This document shows, one piece after another, positions 23,805 through 32,984 of a stretch of DNA of 38,974 nucleotides. The stretch spans positions 1 through 38,974 of the forward strand of contig CAZKWF010000012.1 of assembly GCA_964556565.1 (NCBI GenBank), written 5' to 3'. Source of the DNA: SOJZ01 sp964556565 (GTDB lineage: Archaea > Thermoproteota > Bathyarchaeia > Bathyarchaeales > Bathyarchaeaceae). Below the pieces are notes generated by a model that saw only the letters and a list, made by a program, of their open reading frames with translations, did not search any database and was not told the DNA's origin. A program made the translations under genes and the position numbers. The stretch's first letter is position 1. Each line of letters begins with the position of its first letter.

Positions 23805-24620
23805 ATGCCTAGAATTGAAAAGTGGGAGAAGAAAATCGCTTGGATCGTGTCCAGTATTTTAGGTGGAACCATAATCATAACGGCATGCATAACACTTTGG
23901 GATAGACCACTCTTTGACGAATACATATTGCTGGCAGTGGTAGTCACGATTTTTCCTACGGCGGTGCTAGATTATATCGATTATCGTTGGAGGAGATCCA
24001 TAGATGAACACCTGCCTGACCTTTTCCGAAGCATTGTTCAAGCTCAACAAACTGGAATGACCTTGCCACAAGCATTGGAAGAAGCTTCCAAAAGAAGTTA
24101 TGGGCCCTTAACTAAGGAGTTGAAGAAGATGGTGGCTCATATGTCTTGGGGAATGTCATTTGAACAAGCGTTTGAATCCCTCGGCAAGCGTGTTGACACC
24201 GTGTTAATGCGACGGACAGTCCCGCTGATTGTGGAGGCCAGTCAGTCAGGGGGGCGAATTGAAAAAGTCTTCGATCCAATGGGTAAATTTATCCAGTCAA
24301 CTTTAATGTTAGACAAAGAATGCAGAGCTCAAACAAGGCCCTACGTCGCAATCGTTTACGTTGCTTTCTACGTCTTCCTATTCACCGTGATCTTGCTCTT
24401 CAAAAGCTTATTTTTCCAAGTGGCAGAACTCTCAATTTCAGGGTCAGTCCTCTTGACGCCAGAAACTACTTTAAGAATGTTTTTTCATATGAGCGTGATT
24501 CAAGCTTTCTTTAGTGGTCTCACAGCTGGAAAGATGGGTGAAGGAACCGTTAATGCTGGTCTAAAACACTGCGTCATCCTTCTAGCATCAGGGTACCTAG
24601 TCTTTAAACTCATCCTGTAG
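23805..24620 (+). CDS. Pilus assembly membrane platform protein, TadC/FlaJ-like (2)
   Basis: From the ATG at 23805 the protein has 271 residues. The same frame is open upstream, but that part lies inside the previous gene and has no membrane-protein character. Features are two N-terminal spans (about residues 12-34 and 37-57), an F domain with DLFRSIVQAQQTGMTLPQALEEASKR and a second GMSFEQAFESLGKR, and C-terminal spans near 180-205 and 245-270. It pairs with the preceding TadC-like protein to make the platform. GGTGA of the previous gene's end lies just upstream of the ATG. Confidence 0.85.
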   Translation: MPRIEKWEKKIAWIVSSILGGTIIITACITLWDRPLFDEYILLAVVVTIFPTAVLDYIDYRWRRSIDEHLPDLFRSIVQAQQTGMTLPQALEEASKRSYGPLTKELKKMVAHMSWGMSFEQAFESLGKRVDTVLMRRTVPLIVEASQSGGRIEKVFDPMGKFIQSTLMLDKECRAQTRPYVAIVYVAFYVFLFTVILLFKSLFFQVAELSISGSVLLTPETTLRMFFHMSVIQAFFSGLTAGKMGEGTVNAGLKHCVILLASGYLVFKLIL

Positions 24621-24632
24621 CGGTGAAAAGAA

Positions 24633-25043
24633 ATGAAAAAGATATTATTGAATAGAAGGGGAATCAGCTCTGTTTTAAGCAATCTATTGCTGATGGTTAT
24701 CGCAGTTGCTGCTATGTCAATTGCAACAACCGCCACGTATTTCATCACCGAAAATCTTCGCGAAAATATGAGTGAACGGTTCATCATAGAGGGAGTGTGG
24801 TTTAAGACAGGAGAGATTGCGGTTTATCTTCGCAATGTGGGTAAGATATCAATCAAAGCATCCGCTGTCTATGTGAATCACACATCACGGTTGTTCACAC
24901 CGCTTGAATTTAAGTTGAAAGTAAGTGAACATGGATGGTTGAACGTCACCTACGACTGGGATTTAGGCAGTACGTATCACATTAACGTTGTAACTAGCAG
25001 AGGGACAAAGTTTGCTGACTATTATACGTCTCCTCAGGCTTAG
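24633..25043 (+). CDS. Archaeal type IV pilin-like protein
   Basis: The 136-residue protein begins MKKILLNRRGISSVLSN, a class III prepilin signal: basic residues, then Gly10 just before Ile11, followed by a hydrophobic helix (LLLMVIAVAAMSIATTATYFI). EppA/PibD-type peptidase would cut after Gly10. The remaining 100 residues are beta-rich with NVGKISIKASAVYVN-type strands and three N-x-S/T sites (NHTS, NVTY and a later one uncertain), so N-glycosylation is possible. It is the only pilin gene in this operon and lies 12 bases after the second platform gene. It could be the major subunit or a minor pilin, with others encoded elsewhere. Confidence 0.8.
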   Translation: MKKILLNRRGISSVLSNLLLMVIAVAAMSIATTATYFITENLRENMSERFIIEGVWFKTGEIAVYLRNVGKISIKASAVYVNHTSRLFTPLEFKLKVSEHGWLNVTYDWDLGSTYHINVVTSRGTKFADYYTSPQA

Positions 25044-25173
25044 ACGCAATCTTCGAGGCTAAAGCAACCTAACAGTTGTTATCCTAGGTCTTGTATCATC
25101 GTCACTGTGCATCAAACATTTTTCTATGGAGTTATGAAATGAATCGATTAGACTTGGGAGAATAGAGGAAAAC

Positions 25174-25194
25174 ACTTCCGTTTACTTCGGAAGT
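25174..25194. terminator. Hairpin between convergent genes
   Basis: acttccg and cggaagt form a perfect 7-bp stem with a 7-base loop, located between the end of the pilus operon and the 3' end of the TackOD1 gene. As it is symmetric it could help end transcription from both sides. There is no strong T tract, so confidence is modest. Confidence 0.35.
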
Positions 25195-25221
25195 TAAAAC
25201 CCCGCTTCAACTGAGACCATT

Positions 25222-26199
25222 CTAATTGATCAGTACCTTTAAGGCCTTAAGCACTCCCTTCTGATCTTTTGCTTCAATCAACTTAATTTTGTAAAGGGCA
25301 GCCAACTTTTTCCCACTTTTACATATTTTCGGAACCGCAATCAAGCATGCCCTATAGGGATTGACATCAAAAATCTTAGCGAACATTGCAATGACGGGTT
25401 GCTCAGAAACCTCACCATCAGTTGTTGCTGTGAGGTCGATCACAGTTATGTTTCGAGGGCCATCTCCATGGGAAGCCTTGATGTCAAACATGTGGCTCGC
25501 ACCAGATTTTCCCTTCAAGAAGCCGGGGCTCTTCACTTCGAATCCGCGCCCCCGCAAAAAATCTCGTATTGGAGCAATAAGAAACAAGCCAAGTCCCGTT
25601 TCCTGCATTACGTTCTGATTTAAGCTGTAAGAATATGCGTCTTTGTAAATGGATTCTTCAAACCTGAAGGTTTGTTTGCATTCACGACAGAAATGAGATG
25701 GAACCGGAATGTCAAAGCTCTTGCCACACTCGGTACAGGTGCACCACACACCTGCTTTTCTATAGTCCACATCAGGCTTGGCCAATTCCTTGTGGCATCT
25801 TGGACACGTGAGCTTTCCTTCTATTTGAAAGTGCTCTTCAGTATCAATGTATCCGCATGGAACATGTTCGATTAACGAACTTTTCCTAATGTCAAACGAC
25901 TTGCAGTGAGGGCAACAGTAATGAACTGAGACACTGGCTGAACTACAATGCGGACAATAAACAATCTTGTCGTAGAGTTTTCTCTTCAGAATGCCGACTT
26001 CAAAGAGGCGCCTCAAAAACTCCTCCGTGATATGGGGCTCACCTACAATCGCTTCAATAACTGGATACTTGTACCCATACTTGGGATCATAAACCGGGTT
26101 TAGTTCACTAAGCTCCCCACTTACGAACTTGCTGAGAAACAATTGGGCGCGGTGGTCTTTGTATACCTTAGCCCGCTCAGCTTTTGAAGTTTTAGACAT
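25222..26199 (-). CDS. TackOD1-type multi-zinc-ribbon protein with C-terminal alpha/beta domain
   Basis: The 325-residue protein has a helical N-terminus (YPVIEAIVGEPHITEEFLRRLFEVGIL), then a chain of zinc ribbons: CPHC, CPHC, a HVPCGYIDTEEHF segment, CPRC, CTCTEC and CREC, spanning about residues 80-185. This order, including the His-x-x-Cys-Gly step, is that of the TackOD1 output domain described in Thaumarchaeota and relatives. The last 110 residues look like a mixed alpha/beta domain (FDIKASHGDGPRNITVIDLT) somewhat like a PD-(D/E)XK or Rossmann-type fold, but a full catalytic set is not evident. No receiver or sensor domain is attached. Confidence 0.7.
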   Translation of the reverse strand: MSKTSKAERAKVYKDHRAQLFLSKFVSGELSELNPVYDPKYGYKYPVIEAIVGEPHITEEFLRRLFEVGILKRKLYDKIVYCPHCSSASVSVHYCCPHCKSFDIRKSSLIEHVPCGYIDTEEHFQIEGKLTCPRCHKELAKPDVDYRKAGVWCTCTECGKSFDIPVPSHFCRECKQTFRFEESIYKDAYSYSLNQNVMQETGLGLFLIAPIRDFLRGRGFEVKSPGFLKGKSGASHMFDIKASHGDGPRNITVIDLTATTDGEVSEQPVIAMFAKIFDVNPYRACLIAVPKICKSGKKLAALYKIKLIEAKDQKGVLKALKVLIN

Positions 26200-26441
26200 T
26201 CTCTCTCCAACCGAACAATGAATGAACTTGTGTTGGTAGTTTTGCGTTCAAACGCTGATAGTTTATCACATAATGTCGTTTAAAACTTTCTTTTTCTAGC
26301 TCTCATAATCTGACTTGATGGGGCTTCCAATCTTCAATCACCTTTCAAGAAAGATTTTGAAACATTATAATTGCATCGTAATATTTAAGATACTCTCTTC
26401 CTTATAATTTTCTGTGGATATACACACTGGAAAACTTTCAA

Positions 26442-26687
26442 GTGGAGCGACAAGGATTGAAGCGAATTCAAGTACGCGCAACAGACCTGGCAAAAATCGA
26501 AGGAACTAGAGATTTCTATTGCCCTAATCGGCGGGTCACGATTTCTCCCGAAGATGAAACCGAAAGTGTTCACAGCGTCCTAGAAACTAAGGTTCGAAAT
26601 GTGTCTTTAAAAGAGTTGACAATCGTATCTACTGAATGCGGAAGCAACCTCTTTCTTGTCGGTTTTGTTTCCATTGGAAGGCGATGA
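26442..26687 (+). CDS. Small protein of unknown function
   Basis: An 81-codon frame from a GTG at 26442 (or a TTG at 26457 with GGAG nine bases upstream) encodes a beta-rich, charged product with no recognised domain; one CPNRR motif and one late Cys are visible. It lies behind a TATA-like atatttaag (about 26381-26389) and is followed after six bases by a membrane protein gene, which supports a two-gene operon. It has no overlap with any stronger ORF. Function unknown. Confidence 0.45.
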   Translation: MERQGLKRIQVRATDLAKIEGTRDFYCPNRRVTISPEDETESVHSVLETKVRNVSLKELTIVSTECGSNLFLVGFVSIGRR

Positions 26688-26693
26688 TCTACG

Positions 26694-27188
26694 GTGAGGG
26701 CTGCTTTAACGACTCCTCTTTACATATCTAGCGTATGGGTATTGCTGATTACTTATCAGATGTTTACCAGTGTAGCTGTTATCAGCGTTGTCCAATCTAT
26801 GGGTCCGTTTTTTCCATCAATTCAAGAATTTTTGATGCCTCGTATAGATCGCATTGAATTTATGTACTCTTTTGCTTGGATTTGGGTGATGACTTCTCTT
26901 ATTCCGTCACTTATCTTGAAAAGAAGGAGTGCTCTTTTACAATTTGTTGTGGTCTTGGTACTGACTTTTTTAGCCGTTGAATTTCAGAGTATCCTATTTT
27001 TTGCGTTTGGGGGCGAGTTTGTGGAGCAGATTTTTGGAGTGGCTGTTTGGCTTGGAAATCCATGGTTGGCTACGTTGTACCTGTTGTCACCTTTCCTCGT
27101 TATACTTTCTGTAGACTTGTATGCGAGAAGAAAGAAGAAGTTAGAGGAGAAGTCCCAACTGTTAAGTCAAACATCTGGGTCTGAGTGA
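26694..27188 (+). CDS. Membrane protein of unknown function
   Basis: The 164-residue protein has four predicted spans (about residues 8-35, 60-78, 83-105 and 122-143) and a strongly basic-then-polar tail (ARRKKKLEEKSQLLSQTSGSE), placing the C-terminus in the cytoplasm. The GTG start is set by its position just after the stop of the small upstream gene. No family is recognised. Confidence 0.5.
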   Translation: MRAALTTPLYISSVWVLLITYQMFTSVAVISVVQSMGPFFPSIQEFLMPRIDRIEFMYSFAWIWVMTSLIPSLILKRRSALLQFVVVLVLTFLAVEFQSILFFAFGGEFVEQIFGVAVWLGNPWLATLYLLSPFLVILSVDLYARRKKKLEEKSQLLSQTSGSE

Positions 27189-27409
27189 AAATGTCTTGTG
27201 TATATTTGTCACATTATTTTCGTTTGTGAATAGATTTTTGTGAAGACCCTAGATGACGGTGGTCTAGTCGGAGCATTTCGTCTGTTTGTGTCTTGGGTTC
27301 TGTTTCTTGAACTGGAGTTGGAGTGGGCTTTGTTGGTAAGCGCAGAAACGTGCAGCATAACGGGGCAAAAAACTAAGTCATTGTTATCTGAAGAATTTCA
27401 AATCTTTGA

Positions 27410-29161
27410 CTATCGATGACCAAAACATGCGATTAACTTCTCATTCACATTGTCAACTCGTACAAAACCAAAACGTTCAAACTGAATAATGTCATCAGGA
27501 TGCAAATTCTCACAGGAATTTTCAGCAAGGCCTTTGACTACAGAAGCATCTGGCATCACAACTTCGCATGGAATACCGGTATTATGTGGAAGCCAGTGAA
27601 TCAAGGTAGCACCAACTTTTTTCGCTTCCTCATGAGACTTGCTATGGAAAATCGCCTTAACACCATGCTTTGTAACTTTTTCAACCTGAAAGTTAAGCAA
27701 TTCCATAAAACGTATTTTTCCATTCTTCTTCATAAGTTTCAAATCGTTGCTGGAAATCCAGAAGGATACTCTACCCTCTTTTGGCTTTATCTCAAAGCAA
27801 CGAAAGCCTCTTTCCACCTTATCTGGGTGCAGAGAAATCTTTGCGGTGAATGCATGTGGAACTTTTGTTACTATCAGTTTTTTCGGGTCACATACAAAGA
27901 AGTACCGATTTGCGACGGGGTCAATTATTTTCCGATTGTAGGCATAGAGGTTCTCCCAGCTCAGCGTCACATCAGCGGTCTTAGGACCAACATCAATTAT
28001 TAGACGCCTTATCGCTTCAGCCGTTATCCCCCTCCTCCTCAAAGCGGCAAACGTGGCAAGCCTTGGGTCATCCCAACTCTTGAAAAGACCACTCCTAAGT
28101 CCTTGTACAATCACGGATTTGCTGAGAGAAGCTCCTGTTATCTTAAGTCTGCCATAATGAATGGCCTCGGGATACTTCCATCCAAAGTGCTGATACATGT
28201 ACTCCTGCCGTGTCTGATTGGTTAAATGCTCTTTTCCCCTTATGATGTGAGTTACGCCCATTAGATGATCGTCGACACCGCAGGCGAAGTTGTAGAGAGG
28301 CCAGACACGGTATTTGCTGCCCACTCTTGGATGGCTATACTTCTTTGTGTCAATGATCCTCAGCGCTGGCCAGTCTCGAACTGCAGGATTCGGGTGTTCC
28401 AGGTCTGTTTTAATTCTCACAACGGCTTTCCCTTCTCCATAAGTTCCGTCTAGCATATGTTTCCAGCGTGCAAGGTTTTCTTCCGGTGTTAGACTTCTAC
28501 ATGGACATGGTTGCCTTATTGTTGCTTTTTTTCGAAACTCTTCGCGCTTGCAAGTGCAGACGTAGGCATTGCCATCCCTGAGGATTTTTTCTGCGTGTTC
28601 ATAGTATAAGGGGAGTCTGTCGCTTTGGATGAACTCGGCATTCCATTTACATCCGAGCCACATTATATCCTCTCTTATAAGATCGTAGAATTGCAGGGCA
28701 GATTTTTTCAGTCTTGGGTCTGTGTCTTCGAAACGGAGGTAGAACAAACCGTTGTACATTTTTGCATATTCATAACAGAGGATTATGGCTCTAGCCGACC
28801 CCAAATGTAAAAGACAGTCTGGATTTGGTGCAAAACGAGTGACAACCCGCTTGTAATTTTCAGCATTTGGCAATGACGGAAGTATCCTCTTGACCTCAGC
28901 TTTTTCCTTAACCAAAGCCTCCGGCCACTTCTCCTCAACTATCCCTCTCTGCTTATCTGGAGAAAGCTTGTTTACCTCTTGGACAACCTCAGCAATGATG
29001 GAGGCCACCTCCTTTACCCTCGTTTTAAGATGTGGGTCTTCTGCAAGTAATTTGCCAAGAACTGGCCCTGTTTGAGCTTTTCCCCCGTAGCTAAGCGCAT
29101 TCAGAAGCGCGATCTTCCGAATGATTTCCCTAAGTTTCGCATTTGAAGTCAAGTTTGCCAC
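27410..29161 (-). CDS. gltX: Glutamyl-tRNA synthetase (archaeal GlnRS-like type)
   Basis: The 583-residue class I synthetase has the archaeal N-terminal extension (about 100 residues), the HIGH-like motif in FAPNPDCLLHLGSARA near residue 115, LRFEDTDPR, a CRSLTPEENLARW zinc-related insert, GVDDHLMGVTHIIRGKEH, and the KMSKS-like motif as ITGASLSKSVI near 348, followed by an all-beta anticodon-binding domain as in GlnRS. It charges tRNA-Glu and, in archaea, also misacylates tRNA-Gln for GatDE. It starts at GTG 18 bases after the idsA stop, last in the isoprenoid operon, a common archaeal pairing. Confidence 0.94.
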   Translation of the reverse strand: MANLTSNAKLREIIRKIALLNALSYGGKAQTGPVLGKLLAEDPHLKTRVKEVASIIAEVVQEVNKLSPDKQRGIVEEKWPEALVKEKAEVKRILPSLPNAENYKRVVTRFAPNPDCLLHLGSARAIILCYEYAKMYNGLFYLRFEDTDPRLKKSALQFYDLIREDIMWLGCKWNAEFIQSDRLPLYYEHAEKILRDGNAYVCTCKREEFRKKATIRQPCPCRSLTPEENLARWKHMLDGTYGEGKAVVRIKTDLEHPNPAVRDWPALRIIDTKKYSHPRVGSKYRVWPLYNFACGVDDHLMGVTHIIRGKEHLTNQTRQEYMYQHFGWKYPEAIHYGRLKITGASLSKSVIVQGLRSGLFKSWDDPRLATFAALRRRGITAEAIRRLIIDVGPKTADVTLSWENLYAYNRKIIDPVANRYFFVCDPKKLIVTKVPHAFTAKISLHPDKVERGFRCFEIKPKEGRVSFWISSNDLKLMKKNGKIRFMELLNFQVEKVTKHGVKAIFHSKSHEEAKKVGATLIHWLPHNTGIPCEVVMPDASVVKGLAENSCENLHPDDIIQFERFGFVRVDNVNEKLIACFGHR

Positions 29162-29179
29162 TTGATTTTCCGTGCTTAA

Positions 29180-30256
29180 TCAGATTTTTCTTTCAACGAG
29201 ATAACTAGCGAATGCCTTCAACTCTTTCTTTGCGTTTGATGGTGGTAGAAACTCATTGATATCTTCCCAGCTTTCCTTCATCATGTTTCGTGCATACTCT
29301 TCTGCGTATTCTATTGAACCATATTTTCTGATGATGTCGATCGCTTCGTTTCTTATTTTTTGATCGGTTGTGTGCATGTTGAGAATTTCTATCAACCTCT
29401 CTTTGTCTCCAGCCTCCGCTTTTCTTAATGCGTGAATTACCATCAAGGTTCGTTTTCCCTCCGTAATATCTCGGCCGAGTCCGCCCTTTCCTTCGGCGAA
29501 TTTTTCATTGACTAGATCGAGGATGTCGTCCCGTATCTGAAAGGCTACGGCGAGTGCCTCCGCGAATTTTCCTATTTTTCCAATCAAACCGTTATCAGCG
29601 TCTGCTAGTACGGCAGCCATCTTCGCTGACATTCTTGCTAATGTTCCAGTCTTGTATACGCACATCTGGAGATACTGGTTTTCTGTGATTTCGTCGGCAT
29701 TTACTAATCCTCTGTGCCATGCGATGTCTGTTGCTTGTCCAAAGCTTATGTTGATCATTTCTTGCCCATAGATTTCGTAGAGTCTAGTCAGTTTTTCTTT
29801 AGAGAGTTTGTCCTTGTTTTTGATTAAGGTCAACAATGGCAGATAGTACATTGTGTTTCCCACATTGACTGCGATGTCAAGGCCGAACAATTTGTACGTG
29901 CAGGGTTTGCCTCTCCGTAATTCCGACGAGTCTTCGATATCATCTATCATTATTGTTCCGTTGTGGATGACTTCTGGAATTATGGCTAACTCTAAGAACT
30001 CGTTTGGGTTTTTGCCGAGAGCTTCGCAGACCAAAAGGAAAAGGGTTGGTCTCCATCTTTTGCCGCCTCTGTCTAAAAATTCCCATATGGGGTCTGCTAT
30101 TGCTTTGTTTATAGCTTCAGAACTGTATTCGTATGCTGGTTGACCAAGTGTAAAAACCAAGGATTCTTTGTCGTATGTTCTTGGAATGTATTTTTTTATC
30201 ATTTTATCAATTATTGGAGCTTTCTCATTCAGAAGTTTTTCGATGTCTATTTTCAT
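29180..30256 (-). CDS. idsA: Polyprenyl (geranylgeranyl or farnesyl) diphosphate synthase
   Basis: The 358-residue protein has both Asp-rich motifs of trans-prenyl synthases: the first in MIDDIEDSSELRRGKP and the second in FQIRDDILDLVNEKFAEGKGGLGRDITEGKRTL. It condenses IPP with allylic diphosphates to make the C15/C20 chains of archaeal membrane lipids. It is somewhat longer than usual (about 330). The ATG directly follows the fni stop (TAGATG), so translation is coupled. Chain length cannot be settled from the sequence, but no bulky aromatic pair is seen just before the first Asp motif, in line with a longer-chain product. Confidence 0.9.
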   Translation of the reverse strand: MKIDIEKLLNEKAPIIDKMIKKYIPRTYDKESLVFTLGQPAYEYSSEAINKAIADPIWEFLDRGGKRWRPTLFLLVCEALGKNPNEFLELAIIPEVIHNGTIMIDDIEDSSELRRGKPCTYKLFGLDIAVNVGNTMYYLPLLTLIKNKDKLSKEKLTRLYEIYGQEMINISFGQATDIAWHRGLVNADEITENQYLQMCVYKTGTLARMSAKMAAVLADADNGLIGKIGKFAEALAVAFQIRDDILDLVNEKFAEGKGGLGRDITEGKRTLMVIHALRKAEAGDKERLIEILNMHTTDQKIRNEAIDIIRKYGSIEYAEEYARNMMKESWEDINEFLPPSNAKKELKAFASYLVERKI

Positions 30257-31375
30257 CTAATCACTTTTCCTTCTTCTTGTTGCGTACTGTTCAGGCTGGA
30301 AGCCTCGTACTCGCAACCACTCAGCCGTTTTTCCGGTTACCACGACGGGAGCCTGTTTCAGTTTTTGAACAGATTCTGCTCCTACGAGGAACATGGTGTT
30401 TCTCAATTCTTCTATTATGAATTGAAGCACCTTTTTGACCTTGTTTGAGTTGTTTGTGGCGGGGCGTAAGATTGGCGAGGCCATGCCAGTTAAACTTGCG
30501 CCCAGTGCTAAACTCTTTGCAACATCTATTCCAGAGCGCACTCCGCCTGAGGCTATAACTGGGAGATTAACGGATTGAGTTACCTCAACGAGGCTTACAG
30601 CGGTGGGTATACCCCAATCCCAGAAATCTTCACCGAGCCTTTGACGGAATTTGTCTTGGATTTTTTTCGCTCGGTGATATTCAACTGCTGCCCAGCTTGT
30701 TCCTCCGACTCCTGCTACGTCAATGCCTGCTACACCTACAGCTTCAAGCATTCTTGCTCCTTCGACTGCCATACCTGTACCAGTTTCCTTAGCTATGACC
30801 GGGGCATCTAGTATCTGTGTCATTTCTCTGATTTTTTTGAGAACGCCGACATAGTTTGTTTCTCCTTCTGGTTGGATGACTTCTTGCAACGGGTTTAGGT
30901 GGATGGCTAATGCGTCGGCGTCTATCATTTCCACAGCTCTTTTGGCATGCTCGACACCATATCCTCTGACGAGTTGGGGTGCTCCAATGTTGGCTATGAG
31001 GAAAGCTGTAGGCGCTTTTTTCCTGGCGACCGCAAACGTGTTTTCTAGTTTTGGGTTCTCAATGGCGGCTCGTTGGCTTCCAACCCCCATTCCCAAGCCT
31101 AGCTCCTCCACCGCTTCGGCTATGGCTACGTTAATTTTCGCTGTTTCTCCAGCTCCACCAGTCATGGCTTCTACGATAAGTGGGGCAGAAAGTTTATGGT
31201 TGAAAACTCTTGTTGAAAGGTTAATTTTGTCTCGATCAATTTCTGGTAGAGCCTGGTGAACAAGGAAGATGTCCTCGAATCCCGTCGTTGCCTGTCGGGC
31301 TTTGACGTTTTCTTCTATACATATACGGATGTGGTTAGCCTTCCTCTTCTCAGTTGGGTTAGGCAGTTTTTTCAC
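30257..31375 (-). CDS. fni: Isopentenyl-diphosphate delta-isomerase, type 2 (FMN)
   Basis: The 372-residue TIM-barrel flavoenzyme interconverts IPP and DMAPP. Visible are the N-terminal RKANHIRICIEENV, VEAMTGG, GVGSQRAA, HLNPLQE (Gln used in catalysis), and the phosphate-binding VIASGGVRSGIDVAKSLALGASL for FMN. It sits between ipk and idsA and shares an ATGA overlap with ipk, giving a compact supply line from isopentenyl phosphate to prenyl chains. Confidence 0.95.
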   Translation of the reverse strand: MKKLPNPTEKRKANHIRICIEENVKARQATTGFEDIFLVHQALPEIDRDKINLSTRVFNHKLSAPLIVEAMTGGAGETAKINVAIAEAVEELGLGMGVGSQRAAIENPKLENTFAVARKKAPTAFLIANIGAPQLVRGYGVEHAKRAVEMIDADALAIHLNPLQEVIQPEGETNYVGVLKKIREMTQILDAPVIAKETGTGMAVEGARMLEAVGVAGIDVAGVGGTSWAAVEYHRAKKIQDKFRQRLGEDFWDWGIPTAVSLVEVTQSVNLPVIASGGVRSGIDVAKSLALGASLTGMASPILRPATNNSNKVKKVLQFIIEELRNTMFLVGAESVQKLKQAPVVVTGKTAEWLRVRGFQPEQYATRRRKSD

Positions 31376-32196
31376 CCCTTTTCAATGAAGGTGCCGACAA
31401 CTTCTCCTCCTTTAAGCGCTCGATAAACATTGCTGGGTTTTAAGGCGTTCACGATTCTCACATTAACTCCATGTTCTAGTGCGGGTATTAGTTCAAGTAT
31501 TTTTCCAAGCATACCACCAGTGACATCGGTTACGTTTGTTTTTTCGATTTTGTTTTGCAATTTTTTCAATTGTTGTAGGGTGATGTGTTGGATGAGTTGG
31601 GCGGACGGGAGGTTTTTCGGGTCTGCAGTGTAGAGGCCGTCTACGTCTACGCCTATTATAATTCGGTCTGCGTTCAGTCGTATTGCGAGTTGGGAGACAA
31701 GTTGGTCGCCAGACAGGATGGCGAATCCGTTGCTGGAATCTGGAACAGCGTCTCCGTAAAGAATCGGGACGAATCCTAGTTCAAGCAGTTTCGTTAGCGG
31801 TCTTTTTTCCATGATGTGGATTCGACCTGACTTTGTGATTATGATGGAGGAGGGTTGGATTTCTACTGCTGGGATTCTCCAGTCTATTAAGGAATTTATG
31901 ATGTGTTTGTTTAGTATTGTCATTGCTTGATGTGTTTTTGCGAATCCTATGATCTGTGACGAATCTTTGTAACCCTCATATATCCTGTACTGTTTTGCGG
32001 CTGGATGTCCGAAAGAACCACCACCGTGAACTATGACAAGAGAGTTAACATCAGCTCGTTTGATCTCTTCCGCAAGTCTCGTGATTGCTCTCTTGTTTAG
32101 AGTAAAGGATTCCTTCTTTATTGTAATAACTGATCCTCCAAGCTTTAGAATAATCGGCTTCGGTATCTGCGTTATCGTCTTTTCCTCCATTTTCAT
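31372..32196 (-). CDS. ipk: Isopentenyl phosphate kinase
   Basis: The 274-residue amino-acid-kinase-fold protein phosphorylates isopentenyl phosphate to IPP, the last step of the archaeal mevalonate variants. It has KLGGSVITIK at the start, VIVHGGGSFGHPAAKQY with the catalytic His that marks IPK among this fold, GDAVPD, LSGDQLVSQLA and GVDGLYTADPK, then DVTGGMLGKI. It is first in the ipk-fni-idsA-gltX operon. Its presence implies decarboxylation occurs at the monophosphate level in this organism (known for archaea generally). Confidence 0.93.
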   Translation of the reverse strand: MKMEEKTITQIPKPIILKLGGSVITIKKESFTLNKRAITRLAEEIKRADVNSLVIVHGGGSFGHPAAKQYRIYEGYKDSSQIIGFAKTHQAMTILNKHIINSLIDWRIPAVEIQPSSIIITKSGRIHIMEKRPLTKLLELGFVPILYGDAVPDSSNGFAILSGDQLVSQLAIRLNADRIIIGVDVDGLYTADPKNLPSAQLIQHITLQQLKKLQNKIEKTNVTDVTGGMLGKILELIPALEHGVNVRIVNALKPSNVYRALKGGEVVGTFIEKG

Positions 32197-32393
32197 TGAA
32201 CGTTATTCGGATTTAACTCGGATATTTTCTGACGTTATCATTTTTTACCAAGATTTCATGCTTGCTTTCTATTTGGAACAACGAAACTTTAATCTTTTCT
32301 GTAGTTTTGCGAAAGTCATGTATGTACGTTTTAAAGACATTAATATTCGGGCGAAATATCTAGTCGGGAGAAGCAGAACAAAAGACAAAGGTT

Positions 32394-32858
32394 TCAATGT
32401 TCAGGATGCGCATAATCCAATAGGTGTAGATTGACTTTGTTTTTTATAGCGCGAATGAAAGCGACGACACCTTGGGGCGAAATGCCCATTTCAGAAGCGG
32501 TCTCAGTCAGGCTTTTCTTTTTTTCGATTCGCTTCTTCAAAACCTCGATCTCTCTTTTTGTGAAGCTACATTCTAGACTCCAGACAGGCTTTGTCACAAA
32601 GGCGTTTATATATATATCTGAAATCTTATCAGTGATTTCGTTTCCGTTTTCCAGCAACATCAGCTCATATACGTAAACCTCTCCAAAATCCTCTAAACCC
32701 TCTATCACAAAATCTTTGTCAACAACCTTTAGTTCAAAATTCAGTTCCATTCCGTAAATCCGAATTCTTAGCCATTGTTCAATGTCAAGCTTTGCCATTG
32801 CCAAGGCTTGAACCACATGTTTCGGTATAGGTACGTACCTTTTGGACATAGATAACAT
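32394..32858 (-). CDS. HTH protein with sigma-4/LuxR-like C-terminus
   Basis: The 154-residue protein has an N-terminal part of about 100 residues of unknown fold and a C-terminal helix-turn-helix: FTKREIEVLKKRIEKKKSLTETASEMGISPQGVVAFIRAIKNKV. The pattern (TxREiEVL..tetA..mgiSpqgV) is that of sigma-region-4/LuxR-type DNA binding. ATGs at 32858 and 32849 are both possible starts. It is divergent from the gene at 32985 and could regulate it and the downstream ParB-like gene; this is inference from position. Confidence 0.6.
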   Translation of the reverse strand: MLSMSKRYVPIPKHVVQALAMAKLDIEQWLRIRIYGMELNFELKVVDKDFVIEGLEDFGEVYVYELMLLENGNEITDKISDIYINAFVTKPVWSLECSFTKREIEVLKKRIEKKKSLTETASEMGISPQGVVAFIRAIKNKVNLHLLDYAHPEH

Positions 32859-32984
32859 TATAATGATTAGGGAAAATAAACTTTACGTACCTTAGAATGC
32901 ACATGCGCCTTAGAAAGTAAATAAACCTTATAAGGGAGATAATTCTTATATTGATATATTACCACACTTGGAGAAGAAGCAAAA

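Noticed and set aside
27189..27409. Possible tRNA or other RNA gene in the gap before gltX
   Set aside because: No T-loop or cloverleaf pairing could be found.
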